Source: Bacteroides nordii WAL 11050 = JCM 12987 (lineage in GTDB: Bacteria; Bacteroidota; Bacteroidia; Bacteroidales; Bacteroidaceae). From it: DNA of 64,000 nucleotides. Of the stretch, positions 44,705 through 54,308 are shown one piece after another. Numbering within the stretch: the first letter of the stretch is position 1; every line of letters begins with the position of its first letter. The stretch lies in contig BAJA01000022.1 of NCBI GenBank assembly GCA_000613465.1, positions 1-64,000 of the forward strand, in the 5' to 3' direction. A program made the translations under genes and the position numbers. The notes under the pieces were generated by a model. That model searched no databases. It was not told the DNA's origin and was given only the letters and a program-made list of their open reading frames with translations.

Positions 44705-45504
44705 GTTAATAGGGCTTGCATATCAATATTAGTTTCAGGACTCATTATGAATGTCTGAAGAATGTATTTTCGTAATTCTTTTATTAGTATTTCTTTATCT
44801 GCCAGGATACCGGTAAGATGAAGTTCATCCCGTTCTTGATTAAAATCCAGTTGTTTCCAGGCATAAAGTAAATAATAAATGCGATCGGAAGTACGTTTAC
44901 ACTCAAAGGAGTTGACCAGCAACAGATGTCCCCGTTCATAGCAAAACAAATCAATAGCATCTTTACGTAAGGATACATACATTTTTTTGCTATTACCCAA
45001 CCGGCTTTTGGTTGAAAAGTACTCACTCAATGGACTGGCTTGTGAATAAAATCGTGCTTCGGGATATTGCTCTTTGAGAAAAGAATAAGCACTTTTATCC
45101 ATTCCAAAAATAATTGTTACATTATTTCTTGGTAAAACATTATAGAGCACTGTTTCATTTTCTTTTTTAGGATGATTGTGATAAAACAGTGTTTCTGTTT
45201 GTTCGTCGTCGAAGAGCTCTGAAGGAACAGGAGTGAAGCGATTGCTCGCCATCAGGATATTGATCCGTTTGTAGGGTAGAGTTAATAACTCCGTCTCGCG
45301 AAATACTTGTTTTAGATTTGCCGTGAGAGACAATGAAGGATTGATCTCTTTTTCAAAAAAAGAGAGTGAACTTTCGTAAATCGGATTATAGATAGAAAAA
45401 GAAAATCCATCCGTACTCAGACGGATGGATAATGTATATTGTTCCGATTTACTATAGTCTATTTTATTATTCCCAGTTTCCGGCACCGTTATTAGGACTT
45501 TCAA
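44695..45504 (-). CDS. DUF3822 family protein
   Basis: A 269-residue soluble protein with the DUF3822 pattern: YTLSIRLSTDGFSFSIYNPI, FTPVPSELFDDEQTETLFY and YVSLRKDAIDLFCYERGHLL. The family is found next to rsmD in Bacteroidetes and has an actin-like fold by inference; the function is unknown. The ATG at 45504 overlaps the upstream gene by 38 bases; a GTG at 45486 would shorten that. Confidence 0.8.
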   Translation of the reverse strand: MKVLITVPETGNNKIDYSKSEQYTLSIRLSTDGFSFSIYNPIYESSLSFFEKEINPSLSLTANLKQVFRETELLTLPYKRINILMASNRFTPVPSELFDDEQTETLFYHNHPKKENETVLYNVLPRNNVTIIFGMDKSAYSFLKEQYPEARFYSQASPLSEYFSTKSRLGNSKKMYVSLRKDAIDLFCYERGHLLLVNSFECKRTSDRIYYLLYAWKQLDFNQERDELHLTGILADKEILIKELRKYILQTFIMSPETNIDMQALLTCE

Positions 45505-46153
45505 TAGAACCTACCATTAAACCACAGTATTTACCTAACTTAGTTTGAAGGTCTTTCAGGTTAGCAATTTCTTGTTTGTCAAGACCATTCAGATAAGTAT
45601 CGTATGGAGCCTTTACTTCAAACATAAAGATCGGAGCACCTGATTTTGCTGTGTCATTTTTAATAGCCATTTCAAACTGAGCGCCATTTCCAAAAGGAAT
45701 GTATCTCATAGAATCAGCATTGAAACCTCTCGGATAGATTGTATCCAATACGGCTACCCACATTGTGTCACGCTTAAAATTTGTAAGCCCCATTTTCTCA
45801 ACCTCGCTGTAATTACCTGTCTTTTTAGCTTTGTTGATGATAGCCATTGCTTTTTTCTCTGTCATACCATCGTCTAACTGCTTATCTGTCAACTCACCAA
45901 CTTTATAAAGGAAAGGAAGTTTCTTATTCTTTACAAAGTCAATCAAAGTATCAAAGCTGGCAGTATACTGACCTTTGTTTAGATTACGAAATTCCATCTG
46001 TGCTTTACGGATGTCGATCAAGCGTGCAATAACAGCCTGATCTCTTTGCTTTTTAGCATTTTCAAAGTTGATAGGCCCCATGATGCTCGAATAGCAAATA
46101 TAGATCAAAGCAAGCGCACACAGACCTAATACGATATTAAATACAGTTTTCAT
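45467..46153 (-). CDS. Conserved exported/membrane-anchored protein of unknown function
   Basis: A 228-residue protein with an N-terminal membrane anchor (FNIVLGLCALALIYICYSSI) followed by a pilin-like pattern: long helix AVIARLIDIRKAQMEFRNLN, then KGQYTASFDTLIDFV. This resembles the N-terminal helix and periplasmic part of type II secretion pseudopilin-like proteins, but the sequence is not a true prepilin. First gene of the unit with DUF3822 and rsmD. Function unknown. Confidence 0.75.
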   Translation of the reverse strand: MKTVFNIVLGLCALALIYICYSSIMGPINFENAKKQRDQAVIARLIDIRKAQMEFRNLNKGQYTASFDTLIDFVKNKKLPFLYKVGELTDKQLDDGMTEKKAMAIINKAKKTGNYSEVEKMGLTNFKRDTMWVAVLDTIYPRGFNADSMRYIPFGNGAQFEMAIKNDTAKSGAPIFMFEVKAPYDTYLNGLDKQEIANLKDLQTKLGKYCGLMVGSIESPNNGAGNWE

Positions 46154-46248
46154 GATAAATATGTTTTTTAGTTGTTATATTCGCATCGCAAAATTAAAAT
46201 AAATAAATCTAAATTCTATAGTTCCGGGAACTTTTTTCTCGTACAAAA

Positions 46249-47667
46249 ATGATAAATAACTATTTAGAAAGGCAAATTAAGGAAAATTTTCCTTATCAAC
46301 CAACTTTTGAACAAGAAATAGCTGTAAAATCTCTTTCAGAGTTTCTGCTTTCTCAGACCAATGATGCCGTGTTTGTACTTCGTGGGTATGCAGGAACCGG
46401 TAAAACTTCATTAGTGGGAGCATTGGTGAAAACGATGGATAAGTTACAGCAGAAATCTGTTCTATTAGCTCCTACGGGCCGAGCTGCCAAAGTATTTTCT
46501 GCTTATGCCGGACATCCGGCGTTTACAATTCATAAAAAGATATACAGGCAACAGTCTTTTTCGAATGAAATAAGTAATTTCTCTGTGAATGACAATCTTG
46601 CTACACATACTTTATTTATAGTAGATGAAGCCTCCATGATTTCTAATGAAGGATTGTCAGGAGCTATGTTTGGTACAGGACGTTTGCTGGATGATCTGAT
46701 ACAGTTTGTTTATTCCGGTACAGGTTGTCGTTTGTTATTGATGGGAGATACGGCCCAGCTTCCTCCTGTAGGAGAAGAACAAAGTCCGGCACTTTTCACA
46801 AATGCATTGAAAGGATACGGCCTTGAAGTACGGGAGGTAGACTTGACACAAGTAGTGAGACAGGTACAGGATTCCGGTATTTTATGGAATGCCACCCGTC
46901 TTCGTGAATTGATAGCGAAGGATGAATGTAATTCTCTTCCCAAAATCAGGATTTTGGGTTTTACTGATATAAGGATGGTCCCGGGAGGAGAGCTGATCGA
47001 TACGCTTACTGCTTGTTATGAACGGGACGGTATGGATGAAACAATTGTCGTTTGCCGTTCCAATAAACGGGCTAATATATATAATAAAGGTATAAGGGCA
47101 CAGATATTGTATCGGGAAGATGAGTTGAATACCGGTGATATGCTTATGATAGCCAGGAATAATTATTATTGGACGGAAAAAAGTAAGGAAATGGATTTTA
47201 TAGCGAATGGAGAGATAGCCGTCGTTCGTCGTGTACGCCGTACGCGCGAATTGTATGATTTTCGTTTTGCAGAAGTCGTGCTGACCTTTCCGGACCATGA
47301 AGATTTTGAGTTGGAAGCAAACTTGTTGTTGGATACCCTTCATTCAGATGCTCCGGCTTTGCCGAAAACAGAGAATGATCGTTTATTCTACAGTGTTCTT
47401 GAAGATTATGCGGATATTCCTGTCAAACGTGACCGTATGAAGAAAATGAAGATGGACCCATATTATAATGCTCTGCAGGTGAAGTATGCTTATGCAATTA
47501 CTTGTCATAAAGCGCAGGGTGGCCAATGGCAGAATGTGTTTTTAGATCAGGGGTATATGACGGATGAGTATTTGACACCTGATTATTTTCGTTGGCTTTA
47601 CACTGCTTTTACGCGTGCGACCCAAACGTTGTATTTAGTTAATTATCCGAAAGAACAAATTGTTTGA
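46249..47667 (+). CDS. RecD-like ATP-dependent DNA helicase / AAA ATPase
   Basis: A 472-residue superfamily 1 helicase. Walker A GYAGTGKTS at 46-54, Walker B FIVDEASMIS, motif III MGDTAQLPPVGE, and a UvrD C2-like end with AYAITCHKAQGGQWQNVFLD and YTAFTRATQTLYLV. It lacks the long N-terminal part of RecD2 and has no RecB/RecC neighbours. It may act in DNA repair or replication. Divergent from the DUF3822 unit. Confidence 0.92.
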   Translation: MINNYLERQIKENFPYQPTFEQEIAVKSLSEFLLSQTNDAVFVLRGYAGTGKTSLVGALVKTMDKLQQKSVLLAPTGRAAKVFSAYAGHPAFTIHKKIYRQQSFSNEISNFSVNDNLATHTLFIVDEASMISNEGLSGAMFGTGRLLDDLIQFVYSGTGCRLLLMGDTAQLPPVGEEQSPALFTNALKGYGLEVREVDLTQVVRQVQDSGILWNATRLRELIAKDECNSLPKIRILGFTDIRMVPGGELIDTLTACYERDGMDETIVVCRSNKRANIYNKGIRAQILYREDELNTGDMLMIARNNYYWTEKSKEMDFIANGEIAVVRRVRRTRELYDFRFAEVVLTFPDHEDFELEANLLLDTLHSDAPALPKTENDRLFYSVLEDYADIPVKRDRMKKMKMDPYYNALQVKYAYAITCHKAQGGQWQNVFLDQGYMTDEYLTPDYFRWLYTAFTRATQTLYLVNYPKEQIV

Positions 47668-47728
47668 TTGTATGATTTACAGACGAAACAATTACTTTTG
47701 TTTGTAAATAACTAAGACTATAACGTTT

Positions 47729-48496
47729 ATGAAGACAAAACTATTATTCTTTCTCTGTTCCCTCCTTTTGGTCTCTTGTCAGGATGATGAGGAGTTTCAG
47801 GTTCTTCGGCCATTGGGCGGACAAGTGATTTCCGGTTATCAACCTTGTACAAGTCTGGATTTGGGAATTCTTAGTCTTGAGGCTTTAGAAGTAAAGGACG
47901 GTGGCGATTGGACAGTAGTTTCCAGTGATGAGGCTGTTGTTAAGGCAGAAAAGGTAATTCCGGAAGGCGCATCTTACTCTTATTTATCAGTATATCCTTT
48001 GAAACAAGGGAAGGCGGTTGTGACTGTATCCAGTGAGACAGGTGATAAAATATATATTCCCGTCACTGTAGGAACTTCGGTACGTACATTGGATGTATGG
48101 AGTGGAGAGTTGAATCATATAGAAGGAGTGAGTAAGGAAGATAGTTTGCTTATTGTCGAGCATCTTTATGATGATGTTTTTCTGAGAAAGGGTGGTTATT
48201 ATCGTTTAACTTATTCAGAAAAGAAAAAAGGAAAACTGACAGTCTGTACACCGGATGGAAAGATGGAAGAAGGTACTTTTGTGTGTGATCATGAATATTA
48301 TGATTTGACTTTTGATGGGAAAAACATTCATTATATGGTAATGTATAGTGAAACCGGATTTCAAGAGGTCACCCGCACAGAATACCGGATCCCATTTTAT
48401 TTGGTGGAAGATGTAACCGACCGGTATAGAGCAGATTATCCTACTATAAAATTAGTACAACGTGCCCAGAAAGTACGTTTAGCTGTTAATGACTAA
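47729..48496 (+). CDS. Lipoprotein of unknown function, first of a pair
   Basis: A 255-residue lipoprotein (LLFFLCSLLLVSCQDDEEF). A bacterial Ig-like segment follows (GGDWTVVSSDEAVVKAEKV, LSVYPLKQGKAVVTVSSETG), then a C-terminal beta-rich part. I do not recognise a family. TACTTTTG at 47693-47700 is a likely -7 element. The next lipoprotein, 23 bases downstream, has the same layout, so the two are probably duplicated or partner proteins. Confidence 0.8.
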   Translation: MKTKLLFFLCSLLLVSCQDDEEFQVLRPLGGQVISGYQPCTSLDLGILSLEALEVKDGGDWTVVSSDEAVVKAEKVIPEGASYSYLSVYPLKQGKAVVTVSSETGDKIYIPVTVGTSVRTLDVWSGELNHIEGVSKEDSLLIVEHLYDDVFLRKGGYYRLTYSEKKKGKLTVCTPDGKMEEGTFVCDHEYYDLTFDGKNIHYMVMYSETGFQEVTRTEYRIPFYLVEDVTDRYRADYPTIKLVQRAQKVRLAVND

Positions 48497-48519
48497 CTCA
48501 ATTAATTATTTAAATCAAG

Positions 48520-49341
48520 ATGAGACACATTTATACTTTTCTATTGTTGGCTATATTGGGCTTGAGTATGGCTTCGTGTAGTGATGATAAACGTGATATT
48601 GTTTTTTTTACAGGTGATGCTCCTATATACCAGACTGGGACATGTGTTAATTTGATCTCTTCTGTGAGTCTTTATCCAATAAAACCTGAGGGTGAAAATA
48701 TTGGTATTGATGGTGGAAATGGAGATTATTCAATAATCGGTAATACAGATGAAGCAGTGGTTGCTGTTGTAATGACTGTTTCTGAGAAGTACAAGAGATT
48801 GCAGATTACTCCTAAAGCATTGGGTGAAACAACGATAATCATTTCTGATGGCGATGGTAAGACTGCCGCATTAAAAGTGAAAGTCAGAGAGTATGGAAAA
48901 AGAATGGTAGTGAATGCTCAAGGAATCATTGTCAATGGAGAGGTGACGGATGAAAAAAAAGCTGAAATAGCCGATGGAATGAAGGAGACTTTTCCGGTTG
49001 CAATTAATGGTGGTTTTGAACTGGTGTCCGGTAAATCTGAAACATGGAAGGATGAGGGGATACTTCGTGTTTATCATGAAAATTTTAAAGAAACTCCTGT
49101 TATAGGTAGCTATAGCTGGAAATTGATAATGGTGAATGACAAAGAAAAAATGGGGTTCTCTTTTATATTTGATGATAAGGAATATCAATTTACGACATCT
49201 ATAAGGGAAGAACCGAAAACACGTAGTAATAATACGAATGTTCTGCAATTGTATGAAGATGTGACATCTCAATGTACTGTAGAATGTCCGGTAGGTACCA
49301 GAGTGTATAGGGGATATAAAATATATCTCGAAGACTTATAA
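48520..49341 (+). CDS. Lipoprotein of unknown function, second of a pair
   Basis: A 273-residue lipoprotein (LLLAILGLSMASCSDDKRD) with an Ig-like segment (DYSIIGNTDEAVVAVVMTVS, ALGETTIIISDGDGKTAALK) resembling the first lipoprotein of the pair in order of parts but with little direct identity visible by eye. The C-terminal half is beta-rich. Same strand, 23 bases after the first, so probably one operon. Function unknown. Confidence 0.8.
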   Translation: MRHIYTFLLLAILGLSMASCSDDKRDIVFFTGDAPIYQTGTCVNLISSVSLYPIKPEGENIGIDGGNGDYSIIGNTDEAVVAVVMTVSEKYKRLQITPKALGETTIIISDGDGKTAALKVKVREYGKRMVVNAQGIIVNGEVTDEKKAEIADGMKETFPVAINGGFELVSGKSETWKDEGILRVYHENFKETPVIGSYSWKLIMVNDKEKMGFSFIFDDKEYQFTTSIREEPKTRSNNTNVLQLYEDVTSQCTVECPVGTRVYRGYKIYLEDL

Positions 49342-49388
49342 GAGAATTTTTTTTATAAGTAATCGTTCAAAATTATATGATACTATTA

Positions 49389-49488
49389 TTGAAACGCAGA
49401 TTATCGCAGATCCACGCAAAGCATATCATCTCTCAAGTATAGCGCAGCCATTTAATCTGCGAAAATCTGTGATCATTTGCGTTTCAAT
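49389..49488. repeat. Dispersed ~97-bp inverted-repeat element, copy 2
   Basis: Starts TTGAAACGCAGATTATCGCA and ends GATCATTTGCGTTTCAA. Its reverse complement matches 22424-22520 along its whole length with about ten differences, including GATTAAATGGCTGCGCT. It lies between the lipoprotein pair and the GH97 remnant. Confidence 0.85.
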
Positions 49489-49547
49489 AAAACGCTGTCA
49501 CATAGTATGAACTAAATTTGAAATACTACTTATTTTACAGGTTGAAT

Positions 49548-49769
49548 TTATGAAGCAGGTATAAATGTTATGGTCTGTCCTCCTCCTTTAGCCATGATAA
49601 TTTCCAGAGTGTCATTAACAGTAACCTGATAGGTCATTTGTTTGTCATTAGTCAGACTGAACGATAATTTGATTTTTCCATCCGGCGAAGAAACGCCAGA
49701 AGAGTAAGAGGGTATGCATGCGCTAAAAATAAAACATGTGACAGATACAATGACATAAAGTATTTTCAT
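49548..49769 (-). pseudogene. Remnant of a GH97-like glycoside hydrolase (N-terminus joined to C-terminus)
   Basis: The 73-residue frame begins with a lipoprotein signal (MKILYVIVSVTCFIFSAC) and SSPDGKIKLSFSLTNDKQMT followed by YQVTVND, the standard start of GH97 alpha-glucosidase/galactosidase proteins. It then jumps directly to IIMAKGGGQTITFIPAS, which looks like the GH97 C-terminal end. The catalytic domain is missing. A recombination deletion that removed the middle in frame would explain this. It follows GH85 on the same strand after a strong hairpin. A small real lipoprotein is the alternative. Confidence 0.6.
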
Positions 49770-49838
49770 AGTGAATGATATATTATGTTTGAGTTATCAA
49801 AAATAAGAATAAAATAATAAAGTAGCAAGGAGAAATCA

Positions 49839-49873
49839 AAAGAGACTGTTTCAACGTTTGAAACAGTCTCTTT
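49839..49873 (-). terminator. Perfect 16-bp hairpin after GH85
   Basis: AAAGAGACTGTTTCAA (49839-49854) and TTGAAACAGTCTCTTT (49858-49873) are exact inverted repeats with a 3-base loop, 36 bases after the GH85 stop. It probably ends the SusC-SusD-GH85 transcript. Confidence 0.85.
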
Positions 49874-49908
49874 ACTAAAAATGGTTTTTTAAAAAGAATC
49901 AATTAAGA

Positions 49909-52900
49909 TTATTTGACAACCACTTTAGCTGTTTGGCTACCATCATTACCAGTTACTATCAATAGGTAAATACCCTGTGCAATTCCGTTTATCGGGAGTT
50001 CTGTTACATTTTCTGTAGCTTGCGTTTGCAACAGTACTGCACCTTGCATGGTTACTAATTGAATTAATCTTGCATCAGCAGATTCAACATATAAAGTTTC
50101 TCCATTACGTACAGGACTCGGATAAATGTTCAAACTGCTTTTGCCTGATTCAATATTGTTTTCAATACCTGTACCTACCGGTATTTCCTTTTTAGCAACA
50201 GCGAAAATAGCAGGATATCCTCCGCTTACTTTATTCAATGTAACTGATTGAACTTTCTTGGTAGGATCTACCTGAACCGGACATTCGAATAGACGGAACT
50301 GATAGCGAGCGTCAATTTGGTCGGCAACAGCTTCTGAGGTAATACCTGTACCAACGCGTCCCAAACCATAAACACCTACTGTAGATTCATTACTTCCGAA
50401 CCAGTCACCGATAGTAATATTACCTGCTGATGCCGATGTACCGTCTGTGTAATTAGCTGTCACTGATACTGTAGATGTACCATTGGCACTAATGCCCAAG
50501 AAGTAAAGACTATTGGCTCTTTGTTCCGTTTCAAATTCTAATGTTGCACTGTTTGCTTCTTTCATGAGTGCTGCATTATTTTGTGTATAATCTGCCAATT
50601 GGTATTCAATACCATTTTTAGATGTAACAGCACCATTGGCAGGTAATGAGCCTTCGGACTGTATGTTTGCTCCGTAGAGAATCCATCCCTGATCATCGAG
50701 CCCATCGCTGAACAGACCGGATACAGGAGTTGCTTCTGCCACTACGTCTACATTGAAACCGGAACTGATGTTGATCGATGCAAAGATAGGTTCTTCCGGT
50801 AATTCACCTTCATACAATTTACCATAAGCTTCTATTTCTGCTACTTTGAAATAAGCATATGCTGGTGCGGTTACAACCAATTTCAGATATCTTCCGAACA
50901 TATCGTTTGTCATTACACTTGAAACTTCACTGGTAGGAGTGTAGTTTGCAGCTAATTCATAAGAATCATCCGAGTTCTTGATGCCAATATATACTTTTAT
51001 GTCTAATGCTATTTGTTGTGCTTTGAAGGCTACTTTTGCGAAATTGTATATTTCACCACAGTCAAACGTGATAATTACATTCTCGCCACTTGTGTAACAT
51101 AAAGCATCCCATGTTGTTGAAAGATCATTATCAGTTAGCACTTGTGTATCTGCACTTTGCCAGGTTGAACCGTAATACCAGTATGAGGCTGAAGCTGTTT
51201 TTCCGGATAATACATTGGTATATGCCGGATCTTCTACTTCAACTTTACATTTCTTTTCATTTTCCCATTCACCATTGGTCATTTTTACAGAGATGTTTGC
51301 TGCACCCATTTTCTTGGCAGTAAGTTTAAAGGTTACTGTCTGAGTTGCTTTGTTTACATTGAAGTCGCTTATAGCTGCAATATCTTCGTTGTCTGAGGAT
51401 ACTTTTACGCCAAAGTTATTTGCTTCTTCGTCTCCGTTCAAATCATATTTTATCTCTATATCTTCAGTGGCATTGATATCCATTGTCTTATCTGCCGGCA
51501 AAGAGAAGAGCGGGCCACCTTCAAGACCGAATACTTCGAATTCCCATATACGTATTGTGATAGGGGCATCCTCATCATAAGGCATGAATTTCACATAACG
51601 TCCTACTATTGGTGCAATATAATCGTCTTTAGTGTTTTCAGGACGTCCCTTTTCGTCTACTACCGGTTCGGTCCATGTTTCTGCATCATTACTTACCCAA
51701 ATCTTGAAGTTCTTGAAGTTATCTGAATAGTTTTCTTTATGTCCACAGTCGAATACACGGAAACGGTAGATCTGGTAGGACTTTTCAAGATCGATAATTA
51801 CCCAATGTTCTTTCTTACCACCAATACACCATTTATCTCTGGTACTACCTGGAACTTCTACTCCGTCAATCAGGTTTTCGGGATCTTCCGGAGGAAGAGA
51901 ACCGCTGGCAGAATGAATGGTCTTACCAACCGAAATGATACTTAGTGCCCCCGCTTTGGCATCTGATACTTCTATCAGATTCTGAACCGTTTTCTCGGTT
52001 GTTCCTTCACTGTTGCTGACTGCTACAGTGATGTTGTATACACCTTCTTTATTAAATTTCAGTGTAAGCGTATTATCTTCCTGAGATACTTTTTCTGCAT
52101 TTTCAGGAATAGTCCATTGATAAGATTCCGGGAAATTAGTAGCATTGGCTGTAATCGTAATCTCTTCGCCCGCGTTTAGCAATGTTTTGCTTGCCTTCAG
52201 GCTTACTACCGGCTTATCCAGAGCAGGATACTCGACAATTGTAGTTATTTCATTGCCTTCTTTGAGATCATTCGTTACAGCTGTTACTGCTACTGTAACA
52301 CTTTTTTCTTCGATGGAAGTGCGTGCAAACTTAGAAATATAGAATCCTTCGTTACGAGTTTGACCAACCAACTTCTTCTCTCCGTTACGAGTCATGTATA
52401 CATTGTAATGGTGTACATCTTTAGAAGTTGAGGCATCCCATACGGCACGAATGTCACCACCATCTTGTGTCAGTTCATTCAATATAGTAAGATTGGATAT
52501 TTGGGTTGAAGCCGGTGCATAGTTTGCTGGCAAGATACCTAATTGTCCTAATGTCAGTTCGTAAGCTTGTTGGGTAGCAGATTTAAAGTTCAATGCGATA
52601 ACTGAAACAGTCTTTCCTGCCAGTGACGAAAGGTCTACTGTAGCCACATTCCAACCGTTGGATGTTGTGGTTGATCCTAAGTTGAATGTAGTAAATTCGT
52701 TGTTGTTTTCTGCAACCCCAAGTTTTACTTGTATCGTTGAGGCCGTTGCGCCTTTGAATACGAGCTGCAATTTATCGCCATTGGATATTGATAATTTTGT
52801 TTTATACAGGCGAGTCAGGTAATCAACATTGGCAGCTAATGTACCTTTAACGTTGATACTTGTTCCCATATTGTAGGCATCGTCCCAGTTCAATGAGAAA

Positions 52901-54219
52901 GCAAGGTCGCTTTTACGATCTGCTGCTACGTCTACCCACCATCTCCATGTTGGCATGATATCCTGCATACCCCGATGGTACCAGTCTTGTGTTCCCTTTT
53001 TCTCTCCGTTAACGAAGCGGTGTTTTCCTAAACCGGCACTAAATGAAGTTATGAACGGTAAATTCTGAATAGTAGAACGTTCGATAAGTGCATTTGCAAA
53101 TCCTGGGAAGTAACCACCATCACGTGCGGCTGTATTGGAGGGGTCGTGTTGCTCATTGGTCCAGTAGCGAGATTCATTGCTGAATACTTTATCCATAGCT
53201 GTATATGCTTTTGTACCGCAAGCATCTGCTGTCCCTAAATAATCTTTTACGACTTCTTTCCAGATAGGTTCTTCCGGATTGAAAAGGTCTATGGAACCGT
53301 TATGCTTATCTGCTGGGAAAAGATTTTTAAAATAGCTGGCATTTCCGTTCATACCACCTTGTGCAACTTCAATACCGAAATACAGTTTACTGAAACATTC
53401 TTCTTTAGAGAAACCTAATCCTTCCATGGCTGCCATCTGTGAAGATATGTTGCTGCTTGAAGGACTACCGTAATTCAAGAAATAAGATGTATTATGTAAT
53501 TTCATCATATCTCCATAGCCTCCGATTGTAGTTCCACAGTCATACCATTGAATTTCCATTTCCGGATGACCGCCTTCCTGGGCACATTGATTGAAGTAAT
53601 CAACCCATGCAGTCCACTCGGAAGAACTACCGCCGCCGGTTTCTTCATTGATAAACCAACCATCGAAACCATAGTAAGCTGCAATTTCATACATCTTCTT
53701 AGCGTATGGATATGTGCCACCTTCGTTAGTTAACATTTGTTTCACCCATTCAACTTGTCCTCCGAATGCTCCGGGAGGGAAGAATAACTGTCCCAATACT
53801 TTGACACCGTTTAGGTGAGCAATATCGGTGACTGGTGCTGATGGAGGAATAATGATACCTTCACCTGCAGAACCACCCCACCAGATAAGCAGGTCCATGT
53901 ATTGCCAATAAGTTGGGTTATAACCGATGAAGTTATCGGCTCCCTGTGACGGAGTCTGGCTACACATCGGATTCATTGTCAGACAAGCTGCAACTTTTCC
54001 TTCTGCATGCTGGTTGGCATTTGCTTTGATGGAGGTATCCAGGAATCGTGGTTGCAAAGGTACTGTGCTGCGGTTGAACTTGGCATCCGGATCTTTTTCC
54101 GGTGACCAGTCTTTAATATTATCCGGGTGCCAACATCCACCATACGGTTGTTGTGCCACGGCTACACAAAATACTGCAAATAGCATGATTAATGCAGAGA
54201 GTAATCTTTTGGTGCTCAT
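49909..54219 (-). CDS. GH85 endo-beta-N-acetylglucosaminidase, multidomain
   Basis: Cleaves the chitobiose core of N-glycans. The 1436-residue protein has a signal peptide and a GH85 domain to about residue 500 with the catalytic pair N191 and E193 in GFDGWFINEETGGG. After it come a FN3-like segment (VHHYNVYMTRNGEKKLVG), a PKD-like segment (SLKASKTLLNAGEEITITA), two discoidin (F5/8 C) domains (HWVIIDLEKSYQIYRFRVF; VIITFDCGEIYNFAKVAF), Ig-like parts and a C-terminal Por-type sorting-like tail (LNIYPSPVRNGETLYVES, GIAQGIYLLIV). It lacks a lipobox, unlike most PUL surface enzymes. It follows SusD after a 90-base gap with a hairpin. Confidence 0.9.
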   Translation of the reverse strand: MSTKRLLSALIMLFAVFCVAVAQQPYGGCWHPDNIKDWSPEKDPDAKFNRSTVPLQPRFLDTSIKANANQHAEGKVAACLTMNPMCSQTPSQGADNFIGYNPTYWQYMDLLIWWGGSAGEGIIIPPSAPVTDIAHLNGVKVLGQLFFPPGAFGGQVEWVKQMLTNEGGTYPYAKKMYEIAAYYGFDGWFINEETGGGSSSEWTAWVDYFNQCAQEGGHPEMEIQWYDCGTTIGGYGDMMKLHNTSYFLNYGSPSSSNISSQMAAMEGLGFSKEECFSKLYFGIEVAQGGMNGNASYFKNLFPADKHNGSIDLFNPEEPIWKEVVKDYLGTADACGTKAYTAMDKVFSNESRYWTNEQHDPSNTAARDGGYFPGFANALIERSTIQNLPFITSFSAGLGKHRFVNGEKKGTQDWYHRGMQDIMPTWRWWVDVAADRKSDLAFSLNWDDAYNMGTSINVKGTLAANVDYLTRLYKTKLSISNGDKLQLVFKGATASTIQVKLGVAENNNEFTTFNLGSTTTSNGWNVATVDLSSLAGKTVSVIALNFKSATQQAYELTLGQLGILPANYAPASTQISNLTILNELTQDGGDIRAVWDASTSKDVHHYNVYMTRNGEKKLVGQTRNEGFYISKFARTSIEEKSVTVAVTAVTNDLKEGNEITTIVEYPALDKPVVSLKASKTLLNAGEEITITANATNFPESYQWTIPENAEKVSQEDNTLTLKFNKEGVYNITVAVSNSEGTTEKTVQNLIEVSDAKAGALSIISVGKTIHSASGSLPPEDPENLIDGVEVPGSTRDKWCIGGKKEHWVIIDLEKSYQIYRFRVFDCGHKENYSDNFKNFKIWVSNDAETWTEPVVDEKGRPENTKDDYIAPIVGRYVKFMPYDEDAPITIRIWEFEVFGLEGGPLFSLPADKTMDINATEDIEIKYDLNGDEEANNFGVKVSSDNEDIAAISDFNVNKATQTVTFKLTAKKMGAANISVKMTNGEWENEKKCKVEVEDPAYTNVLSGKTASASYWYYGSTWQSADTQVLTDNDLSTTWDALCYTSGENVIITFDCGEIYNFAKVAFKAQQIALDIKVYIGIKNSDDSYELAANYTPTSEVSSVMTNDMFGRYLKLVVTAPAYAYFKVAEIEAYGKLYEGELPEEPIFASINISSGFNVDVVAEATPVSGLFSDGLDDQGWILYGANIQSEGSLPANGAVTSKNGIEYQLADYTQNNAALMKEANSATLEFETEQRANSLYFLGISANGTSTVSVTANYTDGTSASAGNITIGDWFGSNESTVGVYGLGRVGTGITSEAVADQIDARYQFRLFECPVQVDPTKKVQSVTLNKVSGGYPAIFAVAKKEIPVGTGIENNIESGKSSLNIYPSPVRNGETLYVESADARLIQLVTMQGAVLLQTQATENVTELPINGIAQGIYLLIVTGNDGSQTAKVVVK

Positions 54220-54263
54220 AATACTTAAATTAAGAAATTAATAATAGGTATTGATTATTTGTT

Positions 54264-54296
54264 TCCTGCTTTGCCTTACCTAATAGCAAAGCAGGA
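54264..54296. promoter_or_regulatory. Intercistronic hairpin between SusD and GH85
   Basis: TCCTGCTTTGC (54264-54274) and GCAAAGCAGGA (54286-54296) form a perfect 11-bp stem with an 11-base loop. On the minus strand it is 13 bases after the SusD stop but lacks a T-run on its 3' side, so it looks like an mRNA stabiliser or attenuator rather than a full terminator. Confidence 0.7.
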
Positions 54297-54308
54297 CTTT
54301 TTTATTTA

